This document shows positions 1 to 5,463 of a DNA stretch of 6,445 bases, piece by piece (the first letter of the stretch is position 1; the number at the start of each line of letters is the position of its first letter). Both the position numbers and the translations under genes were made by a program. This stretch comes from Limnochordia bacterium (GTDB lineage Bacteria > Bacillota > Limnochordia > Darwinibacteriales > DTU012), in NCBI GenBank assembly GCA_007116995.1, contig SKHL01000136.1:1-6445 (forward strand). The letters are read 5' to 3'. Below the pieces are notes generated by a model, which made no database searches, was not told where the DNA came from, and saw only the letters and a list, made by a program, of their open reading frames with translations.

Positions 1-379
1 AGCCTATACGCAAGAGAATAAGCGATTACAGCTGAATGTGGCCTTTAACTATGGCGGACGAAATGAGATTGTTAATACTACACGGCAGCTTGCTCAAGCT
101 GTAAGTGAGGGCAAGTTATCTGTTGAACAGATTAACGAAGAAACCATTGAGAATTGTTTATTTACTGCAGGTTGTCCTGACCCGGACTTAGTTATTCGCA
201 CTGGCGGAGATCTACGGGCTAGTAATTTCCTATTATGGCAGGCAGCATATGCTGAATGGTATTTCACAGAAACCTTATGGCCTGATTTTGATGAGCAGGA
301 GTTTTACAAGGCTTTAATCAGTTACGCAAAGCGGGAACGCCGATATGGCCGACTTAGTGAAAATGAAATGAGTAGGTGA
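1..379 (+). CDS. uppS: Isoprenyl transferase (undecaprenyl diphosphate synthase), 3' part
   Basis: Cis-prenyltransferase that extends farnesyl diphosphate with isopentenyl diphosphate to make undecaprenyl diphosphate, the lipid carrier for peptidoglycan and other wall polymers; it acts at the inner face of the membrane. The reading frame is open from the window edge (first whole codon at position 2), giving 125 residues, about half of the usual ~250, so the N-terminal half with the catalytic Asp lies upstream. Visible family motifs are NYGGR (fragment residues 16-20), DLVIRTGGDLRASNFLLWQ (62-80) and AYAEWYF (82-88), followed by LWPDFDEQEF. Arg66, Arg72 and Ser74 correspond to the E. coli residues that bind the diphosphate (R194, R200, S202), and Glu85 to the Mg-binding E213. 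An internal GTG at 38 is not the true start because homology continues upstream of it. It is first in the visible operon, and its TGA stop overlaps the upstream-most cdsA start. Identification is secure. Confidence 0.96.
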   Translation, partial: AYTQENKRLQLNVAFNYGGRNEIVNTTRQLAQAVSEGKLSVEQINEETIENCLFTAGCPDPDLVIRTGGDLRASNFLLWQAAYAEWYFTETLWPDFDEQEFYKALISYAKRERRYGRLSENEMSR

Positions 380-1146
380 ATCCCTTGGTGCAACGAATTA
401 TTACAGCCTTAATTGGAATTCCACTTTTTTTAGGTGTGCTTTACCTCGATGGTGTATATCTGCAATTTTTAATTATTCTCGCCGTTATAATAGGATTATA
501 TGAATTTGGTTGTTTCTTTGGACACGACGTTTATTGGGATTATCTCTACCTAGCGGGACTATCTTTACTAATGATCACATATAGTGGACTAAGCAGCTCT
601 ATCCTTTTCATCTGGTTCTATCTGCAGTTTCTTTACTACCTCATTCGAGTTACTATCAGCAACCGTAAGCCATTTAGTCAAGCTTGGCACATAGTAGCCG
701 TTCTATACGTAGCAGGTTTTTTTAGCTTTTTAGGCTTAGTGCGAGCCGAATATGGTTTTCGATGGGTGTTCTTTGCGCTATTAGTCACTTGGATTACTGA
801 CTCAGGGGCTTACTTTAGCGGATTCTGTTTTGGAAATCACAAACTCGCTCCCGCTATTAGTCCAAACAAGACTGTAGAAGGTGCATTAGGCGGATTATGT
901 GCAGCTACTATTAGTGGTCTTATTTTTGCTCTTGTTGTGGGTTATGATTGGATGCTCCTAGTTCTCCTCTCCGCCATGTTATCTGGTGTGGGACAATTTG
1001 GAGATCTTGTTCAATCTACAATGAAACGAGAACGAGCTGTGAAAGATTCCGGAAATTTATTGCCGGGCCATGGAGGAATCCTAGATCGATTTGATTCGCT
1101 ATTATTTGTCTTACCTATACTCTACTTAGTACTAGCATCAGTATAG
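376..1146 (+). CDS. cdsA: Phosphatidate cytidylyltransferase (CDP-diglyceride synthase)
   Basis: Integral membrane enzyme that converts phosphatidic acid and CTP to CDP-diacylglycerol, the precursor of phosphatidylglycerol, cardiolipin and phosphatidylserine. The product is 256 residues, within the usual ~260-270, and is mostly hydrophobic with about seven or eight membrane segments. The C-terminal family signature is complete at residues 214-240: STMKRERAVKDSGN, then LLPGHGG, then ILDRFD. It includes the Lys-Asp and Asp-Arg-x-Asp residues of the metal/CTP site. An upstream conserved block, DSGAYFSG followed by FGNHKLAPAISPNKTVEG (about residues 142-169), is also typical. The GTG at 376 overlaps the uppS stop by four bases (GTGA). 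A GTG at 388 is a real alternative: it lies 8 bases after AGGTGA (374-379) and would give a protein beginning at QRIITAL, where many family members begin. The function is secure; the exact start is not. Confidence 0.96.
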   Translation: MNPLVQRIITALIGIPLFLGVLYLDGVYLQFLIILAVIIGLYEFGCFFGHDVYWDYLYLAGLSLLMITYSGLSSSILFIWFYLQFLYYLIRVTISNRKPFSQAWHIVAVLYVAGFFSFLGLVRAEYGFRWVFFALLVTWITDSGAYFSGFCFGNHKLAPAISPNKTVEGALGGLCAATISGLIFALVVGYDWMLLVLLSAMLSGVGQFGDLVQSTMKRERAVKDSGNLLPGHGGILDRFDSLLFVLPILYLVLASV

Positions 1147-1150
1147 AAAT

Positions 1151-1170
1151 GGCCCTCACTTAGGAGGGTA
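1151..1170 (+). promoter_or_regulatory. Shine-Dalgarno of the AI-2E gene inside a small predicted hairpin
   Basis: The ribosome binding site AGGAGGG (1162-1168) lies 5 bases before the ATG at 1174. CCCTC at 1153-1157 is the exact complement of GAGGG at 1164-1168, so a 5-bp stem with a 6-base loop, extendable by one G-U pair (1152/1169), could hide most of the site. The pairing is read directly from the sequence. Whether it folds or matters in the cell is inference, because a stem this short is marginal and a translating ribosome finishing cdsA (stop at 1144-1146) would pass very close to it. There is no T-run after it, so it does not look like a terminator. Confidence 0.45.
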
Positions 1171-1173
1171 GCA

Positions 1174-2175
1174 ATGAAACCTAATGCTTGGCTGTTAGCT
1201 ACAGTTTTTATAATTGGGATGCTATTAGCAGTTAAGTTCGTACTACCATATTTTACTCCGTTTATCCTGGGTATAATCTTAGCTATTATTATTCATCCTA
1301 TCGTGGATAGACTTGCACAACTCGGCCTTAGTCCAGTTTTATCTTCTTTTTTATTTGTTGTCTTAAGCTTTGGTGGAGTCATTCTACTAGTTGGCTTAGC
1401 CATAAGCGAACTATGGCAGGAGCTTGAGCAGTTACTCAAACTATTTGAACAGATCTATGCAAGCTCATCGAAATCGCTTCTACATATAGCGGATGGTTTG
1501 CCTCCACCCATTGGAGACTTAGCTCCGATTATCAGCACTCGTGTCAGTCAGTTTTTTATTACACAATTAAATCAAGCCTTAGGTATGGTTAGCCTTATTC
1601 CAAATGCCGTCTTAACTTTTCTTATTGCAGTCTTATCAACCTATTTCATTAGCAGAGACAGACCAGCGATAGCTAGGTTCTGTGACAGTGTCATACCCCA
1701 TAGATTTAAGCCAACATACTATCGCTTTAAATTTGAAGTCATTCATGGATTATTCACCTATCTTAAGGCCCAGACTATCTTAGTAAGCCTGTCAACTGGT
1801 CTTTCGATTCTTGGATTTGTAGTCCTCGGTCTGCCCTATGCATGGTTACTTGGATGCTTAGCCGGATTTTTAGATCTTATTCCAATGATTGGACCTAGCG
1901 GCGTCTTTATTCCTACCATAGTTTATTATCTGATTTATGCTCACCCGATCAGGGCTATCCATCTTGGAATTCTATGGGGGATTGTGTTATTGATACGGCA
2001 GTGGTGGGAACCCCAACTAGTAGGATCTCAATTAGGCTTACATCCTCTAAGTAGCTTAGTAGCCATTTATCTCGGTGTCCGATTACTTGGCTTCGTTGGA
2101 TTCTTCGTAGGCCCATTAGTTATGATCTGCTTAAAAGCATTCTTTGTCGTAGCTATCTATGATCAAAAGACATGA
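1174..2175 (+). CDS. AI-2E family transporter / YtvI-like integral membrane protein
   Basis: Polytopic membrane protein of the AI-2E transporter family (formerly UPF0118). Members have been linked to autoinducer-2 export, Na+/H+ antiport or, for the Bacillus YtvI branch, sporulation; the substrate of this one cannot be told from sequence. It has 333 residues, close to the usual ~350. Hydrophobic segments lie at about 5-22, 27-43 and 55-77, followed by a soluble stretch (about 78-140) with the LPPPIGDL element typical of the central domain. Further segments are at about 142-160, 200-220, 222-250, 262-275 and 295-322. Family hallmarks are FISRDRPAI (158-166), GFLDLIPMIGP (231-241), and the C-terminal EPQLVGSQLGLHPL (279-292) with GFVGFFVGP (306-314). 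FISRDR and the C-terminal block resemble YtvI, but I cannot settle the subfamily, so no symbol is given. The gene sits between cdsA and dxr with 27-base gaps on each side and its own strong ribosome binding site, so it is almost certainly co-transcribed with them. Confidence 0.88.
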   Translation: MKPNAWLLATVFIIGMLLAVKFVLPYFTPFILGIILAIIIHPIVDRLAQLGLSPVLSSFLFVVLSFGGVILLVGLAISELWQELEQLLKLFEQIYASSSKSLLHIADGLPPPIGDLAPIISTRVSQFFITQLNQALGMVSLIPNAVLTFLIAVLSTYFISRDRPAIARFCDSVIPHRFKPTYYRFKFEVIHGLFTYLKAQTILVSLSTGLSILGFVVLGLPYAWLLGCLAGFLDLIPMIGPSGVFIPTIVYYLIYAHPIRAIHLGILWGIVLLIRQWWEPQLVGSQLGLHPLSSLVAIYLGVRLLGFVGFFVGPLVMICLKAFFVVAIYDQKT

Positions 2176-2188
2176 TTCATTTTTCTAG

Positions 2189-2199
2189 AGAGGGGAAGG
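2189..2199 (+). promoter_or_regulatory. Ribosome binding site of dxr
   Basis: The purine-rich stretch AGAGGGGAAGG ends three bases before the ATG at 2203. The AGAGGGG part (2189-2195) is 7 bases from the start and is the likely pairing core. It supports ATG 2203 as the dxr start, as does the dinucleotide-binding motif beginning only a few residues into the protein. The rest of this 27-base gap shows no promoter or terminator. Confidence 0.6.
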
Positions 2200-2202
2200 C
2201 TA

Positions 2203-3348
2203 ATGCCAAATATAGCAATACTTGGTTCGACTGGTTCTATCGGAACCCAGACCCTTCAGGTACTAAATGATCTTCCAGACTATCAGGTGTTTGGTATCAG
2301 TGCCCATAAAAATCTGGGTTTATTACAAGAACAGATTCATAAGTACAAGCCAAACATAGCAGTCATAAACGGTAAAGAAGATGTACATCTGCTAAAAAAA
2401 GGTGTAGATATACCCATTTGGGTCGGAGAGGATGGACTATGTGAATTAGCATCGCATCCTAGTGTCGATGTCGTTGTGATTGCCTTAGTTGGAGCAGCTG
2501 GCTTAAAACCGACTTTGGCTGCGCTGAGTGCTGGGAAGAAAGTCGCACTAGCCAATAAGGAAAGCCTCGTTGCGGGTGGCCACTTAGTAATGAAATATGA
2601 TAAACAATTAATTCCCATTGATTCTGAACACAGTGCTTTGTGGCAATGTCTTGATGGACGAAACCCAGACGAAGTACATTCTCTAATTCTTACAGCGTCT
2701 GGAGGTCCGTTTCATACCTTTGCAGGGGATCTAAGTAAAGTGACAGTAGAAGCGGCCCTAAAGCATCCGAATTGGGACATGGGAGGCAAGATAACCATTG
2801 ACTCGGCTACGTTGATGAATAAAGGCCTTGAGGTAATTGAAGCACACTGGTTATTTGGTCGTGACTATGAAGACATTCAGGTCGTTATTCATCCCCAAAG
2901 CATTATCCATTCTATGGTTCGTTTTAGAGATGGATCTATTTTAGCCCAGATGGCTACCACAGATATGCAGTTACCCATTCAGTATGCACTTACCTATCCT
3001 AATATGAAAACAGGTTCTGTACCACATCTTGATTTATGGAATCTGCCTGACCTGACCTTTAGTAAACCTGATATTAATCGTTTTCCGTGTCTAGCCTTAG
3101 CATACAAGGCTGGTAGAGTTGGCGGGACACTTCCGACAGTTATGAATGCAGCAAATGAAGTAGCCGTCGCTGCTTTTATACAGAGGCAATTAGGCTTTAG
3201 CCAGATTCCCAATGTAATTGAAGAGGTTATGTCTAAGCACAAACCCATTGATAATCCCTCATTATCACAAATACTAGCATATGACCAGGAGGCTCGTCTT
3301 ATGGCTAATGATTTATGTGTTAGGTTGAAAGGAAGGGTAATAAATTGA
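2203..3348 (+). CDS. dxr: 1-deoxy-D-xylulose 5-phosphate reductoisomerase
   Basis: Cytosolic NADPH- and divalent-metal-dependent enzyme that rearranges and reduces DXP to 2-C-methyl-D-erythritol 4-phosphate, the committed step of the MEP isoprenoid pathway and the target of fosmidomycin. The product has 381 residues, the normal length. The N-terminal NADPH-binding motif GSTGSIGTQTL is at 8-18, and ALANKESLVAGG at 115-126. The metal ligands Asp140, Glu142 (in IPIDSEHSALWQ) and Glu210 are present, matching E. coli D150, E152 and E231. The substrate phosphate and loop residues are also present: Ser166 in TASGGPF, His188 and Trp191 in HPNWDMGGK, Ser201, Asn206 and Lys207 in IDSATLMNKGLEVIEAHW. 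The C-terminal helical domain contains NAANEVAVAAF (315-325). It is in an operon with the late-pathway gene ispG, separated from it by rseP, and its last codon and stop overlap the rseP start. Nothing suggests damage. Confidence 0.98.
   Translation: MPNIAILGSTGSIGTQTLQVLNDLPDYQVFGISAHKNLGLLQEQIHKYKPNIAVINGKEDVHLLKKGVDIPIWVGEDGLCELASHPSVDVVVIALVGAAGLKPTLAALSAGKKVALANKESLVAGGHLVMKYDKQLIPIDSEHSALWQCLDGRNPDEVHSLILTASGGPFHTFAGDLSKVTVEAALKHPNWDMGGKITIDSATLMNKGLEVIEAHWLFGRDYEDIQVVIHPQSIIHSMVRFRDGSILAQMATTDMQLPIQYALTYPNMKTGSVPHLDLWNLPDLTFSKPDINRFPCLALAYKAGRVGGTLPTVMNAANEVAVAAFIQRQLGFSQIPNVIEEVMSKHKPIDNPSLSQILAYDQEARLMANDLCVRLKGRVIN
3331..3337 (+). promoter_or_regulatory. Ribosome binding site of rseP, inside the dxr 3' end
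   Basis: GGAAGGG lies 7 bases before the TTG at 3345, within the last codons of dxr. Together with the four-base TTGA overlap of stop and start (3345-3348), it fixes the rare TTG as the start of rseP and points to translational coupling with dxr. Confidence 0.6.
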
Positions 3349-4373
3349 ATACAGCAGTTGCTTTTGTTCTCGTCTTTGGCACCATTGTTTTCTTCCATGA
3401 ATTAGGTCATTTTTTGGTGGCTAAGTTAGCTGGTGTCATGGTCTATGAATTTGCACTAGGATTTGGTCCAGCCGTCGTTCAGACTAATTATAAAGACACG
3501 AAATACTCTATTCGCATCTTCCCCTTAGGTGGCTTTGTAAAGTTAGCTGGAATGGATGAGGGAGAGGGATCGGAAGACTCGATTAGTGATGATGACCCGC
3601 GCAGTTTCAACAATAAATCATTGTTTGTCCGGATGGCTACAATTGCGGCCGGACCTTTAATGAACTTCGTCCTTGCGGCCGTGGTATTCACTCTCTATTT
3701 TATGCTTGTGCTTGTTCCACCTACCGTTGTGTTTATTGAGCCTGGTCTTCCTGCGGATCAGATTGGCCTCCGCCCTGGAGATCAATTTGTGGCGATTAAT
3801 GACCAACCCGTCAATAATAAAGAGATGGTCATCGAAATTATACAACAGGAGACTGGGCAGGAAATAACCTTGACAATGGAAAGAGAAAATTTACTTTTTG
3901 ATGTCACTGCCACACCCGTTGGTGAAGGAAATCAAGGTCGCTTGGGAATCCATATTGATGACAAGCCTCAACTACCCGTATTCCAATCGATCCAAGCTGG
4001 AATTATCCAAACAGGGCGATTTACCCAAGAGTTAATTGTCTCCTTAGTCCGAATGGTAACCGGTCGTATTCAACCGGAAATCGCTGGTCCGATTGGGATT
4101 TTCCAACTCGTGGGAGACTTTGCTCAGCAAGGAATTGCTAGCCTAATGATTTTGGCTGCTATACTTAATATCAATCTTGGGTTACTAAATCTGCTGCCTA
4201 TTCCTGTCCTTGACGGAGGCTGGTTGGTTATTTTTTCCTTCGAAGCAATTCGCGGAAAGCCATTAGCTCCGGAACACCGAGGCATTGCGCAGTTCATCGG
4301 ATTAGCGTTGCTAATTCTATTAATGGTGTTTGCTACGTATAAGGATTTAGTCCGCTTAGAACTATTTACTTAA
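3345..4373 (+). CDS. rseP: RIP metalloprotease, site-2 protease family
   Basis: Zinc intramembrane protease (RseP/RasP, peptidase M50) that cuts transmembrane segments, typically anti-sigma factors after a first cleavage and signal-peptide remnants, inside the cytoplasmic membrane. The product is 342 residues, usual for Firmicutes members with a single PDZ domain; E. coli RseP is longer and has two. The first membrane segment carries the active-site HELGH (His18, Glu19, His22). FPLGGFVKLAGMDEGEG (59-75) and the NNKSLFVRM / AAGPLMNF block (89-108) follow. One PDZ domain spans about 125-195 (GLPADQIGLRPGD is a clear core). The second catalytic block NLLPIPVLDGG (282-292) supplies the third zinc ligand, Asp290, and is followed by a last membrane segment (about 315-332). 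The residue after DGG is Trp, where Arg or His is frequent. The TTG start places HExxH at the usual distance from the N terminus. Its physiological substrates cannot be told from this window. Confidence 0.96.
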   Translation: MNTAVAFVLVFGTIVFFHELGHFLVAKLAGVMVYEFALGFGPAVVQTNYKDTKYSIRIFPLGGFVKLAGMDEGEGSEDSISDDDPRSFNNKSLFVRMATIAAGPLMNFVLAAVVFTLYFMLVLVPPTVVFIEPGLPADQIGLRPGDQFVAINDQPVNNKEMVIEIIQQETGQEITLTMERENLLFDVTATPVGEGNQGRLGIHIDDKPQLPVFQSIQAGIIQTGRFTQELIVSLVRMVTGRIQPEIAGPIGIFQLVGDFAQQGIASLMILAAILNINLGLLNLLPIPVLDGGWLVIFSFEAIRGKPLAPEHRGIAQFIGLALLILLMVFATYKDLVRLELFT

Positions 4374-4377
4374 AGGA
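4372..4377 (+). promoter_or_regulatory. Ribosome binding site that decides the ispG start
   Basis: AAAGGA overlaps the rseP stop codon (TAA, 4371-4373). It is 8 bases from the ATG at 4386 but only 2 bases from the in-frame TTG at 4380, which is too close for initiation. This favours ATG 4386 as the start of ispG, two codons shorter than the longest open frame. Confidence 0.65.
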
Positions 4378-4385
4378 CGTTGCCT

Positions 4386-5447
4386 ATGAAACGAAGAATA
4401 ACAAAAGTAGTGAATGTCGGTTCGCTCTCCATCGGTGGAGGTGAACCTATTGCCATACAAAGTATGACCAATACCGATACCAGAGATGTTAAGTCCACTG
4501 AGAAACAGATTCAACGCTTGGTCGAGGCTGGCTGTGAAATCGTACGTCTAGCTGTACCAGATGAATCCGCAGCACTCGCCCTAAAGCAAATAAAATCTCG
4601 ATCAGCCATTCCCATCGTAGCTGATATTCACTTTGATCACCGACTTGCCCTATTGGCTATGGAAAACGGTGTTGATAAGTTACGAATCAATCCGGGCAAT
4701 ATAGGCTCTGAGAAAAAAATTGCTGAGGTCGTTAGTGTAGCGAAAGAAAGGCAGATACCAATTCGCATTGGAGTTAATTCGGGATCTCTATCCAAACGTT
4801 CAGTAGAGAAGTTTGGTCGTAGCGCAGATGCCATGGTAGAGAGTGCGTTGGAACACGTGGCGATTTTAGAGAACCATGGCTTTAGTGATATAGTAATATC
4901 CATGAAAGCGACAGACATTGCCCAAACACTTGCAGCATATAAAATAATGAGTGATAGAGTTGAGTATCCCTTACACATCGGTATTACCGAAGCCGGCACC
5001 AAGTGGTTTGGCACAATTAAATCAGCGGCTGGATTAGGTGCTATATTAAGTCATGGCATCGGAGATACTATCCGTATTTCACTCACTGCGGACCCGGTTG
5101 AAGAGGTTAAAGTGGCTTGGGCACTATTGTCGGCCCTTGAAATTCGCAGACGCGGTCCGGTATTTATCAGTTGCCCAACTTGTGGTCGAACCGAAATTCC
5201 TCTTTTGGACATTGCCAAACAGGTAGAAGAGCGGTTAAGCACGTTACAAACATCACTAACTATCGCTATTATGGGTTGTCCAGTAAATGGACCAGGTGAG
5301 GCAAGAGAAGCCGATTTAGGAATTGCTGGAGGACAGGGAGTAGGAGTTATCTTTAGAAAAGGAACTATCATCCGCAAAGTTCCTGAGGATCAGTTGGTGG
5401 ACGCTCTAGTGGCAGAAGCTCGTTTGATTGCAGAAAACGATGTATAA
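4386..5447 (+). CDS. ispG: 4-hydroxy-3-methylbut-2-enyl-diphosphate synthase (flavodoxin/ferredoxin)
   Basis: Cytosolic [4Fe-4S] enzyme (GcpE) that opens and reduces methylerythritol cyclodiphosphate to HMBPP, the penultimate MEP-pathway step. It takes electrons from flavodoxin or ferredoxin. From ATG 4386 the product is 353 residues, the usual length of the short bacterial form without the plant-type insert. The N-terminal TIM-barrel part shows IAIQSMTNTDTRD (about 23-35), ADIHFDHRLA (79-88), DKLRINPGNIG (97-107), IRIGVNSGSL (126-135) and GITEAG (199-204). The C-terminal cluster domain has the three cysteine ligands Cys263 and Cys266 in CPTCGRTE and Cys298 in MGCPVNGPGEA, with Glu305 as the fourth ligand. 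These match E. coli C270, C273 and C305. It follows rseP with a 12-base gap and precedes proS by 16 bases. A TTG at 4380 would add two residues but is badly placed relative to the ribosome binding site. Confidence 0.97.
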   Translation: MKRRITKVVNVGSLSIGGGEPIAIQSMTNTDTRDVKSTEKQIQRLVEAGCEIVRLAVPDESAALALKQIKSRSAIPIVADIHFDHRLALLAMENGVDKLRINPGNIGSEKKIAEVVSVAKERQIPIRIGVNSGSLSKRSVEKFGRSADAMVESALEHVAILENHGFSDIVISMKATDIAQTLAAYKIMSDRVEYPLHIGITEAGTKWFGTIKSAAGLGAILSHGIGDTIRISLTADPVEEVKVAWALLSALEIRRRGPVFISCPTCGRTEIPLLDIAKQVEERLSTLQTSLTIAIMGCPVNGPGEAREADLGIAGGQGVGVIFRKGTIIRKVPEDQLVDALVAEARLIAENDV

Positions 5448-5453
5448 GGAGGA
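5446..5453 (+). promoter_or_regulatory. Ribosome binding site of proS
   Basis: AAGGAGGA overlaps the ispG stop codon (TAA, 5445-5447) and is a near-perfect match to the 16S rRNA tail. About 10-11 bases separate it from the ATG at 5464, slightly longer than ideal. No better start lies nearer, and the protein from this ATG begins as prolyl-tRNA synthetases do. Confidence 0.7.
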
Positions 5454-5463
5454 ATATATAACT

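Noticed and set aside
2184..2189. TCTAGA palindrome in the gap before dxr
   Set aside because: It is a single six-base palindrome without flanking pairing or a T-run, so there is no sign of an operator or terminator.
2337..2618. Open frame on the - strand inside dxr (93 codons)
   Set aside because: It lies entirely opposite a well-conserved dxr region, has no recognisable protein features and no ribosome binding context of note; it is a shadow of the real gene.
2994..3398. Open frame on the - strand across the dxr-rseP junction (134 codons)
   Set aside because: It is antisense to two secure genes, and its low-complexity, Cys/Ser-rich translation matches no family I know.
3552..3600. Acidic, Asp/Glu/Ser-rich stretch in RseP that looks like an insertion
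   Set aside because: Similar acidic residues followed by DDPRSFNNK occur at this position in many Firmicutes RseP proteins.
3673..3867. Short hydrophobic open frame on the + strand inside rseP
   Set aside because: It is an out-of-frame reading of an RseP membrane segment, and the correct frame carries conserved motifs throughout.
4637..5014. Open frame on the - strand inside ispG (125 codons)
   Set aside because: It is antisense to the conserved barrel region of IspG and is explained by codon constraints of the + strand gene.
5051..5377. Open frame on the - strand inside ispG, second part (108 codons)
   Set aside because: It covers the iron-sulfur region of IspG in reverse and shows no family resemblance.
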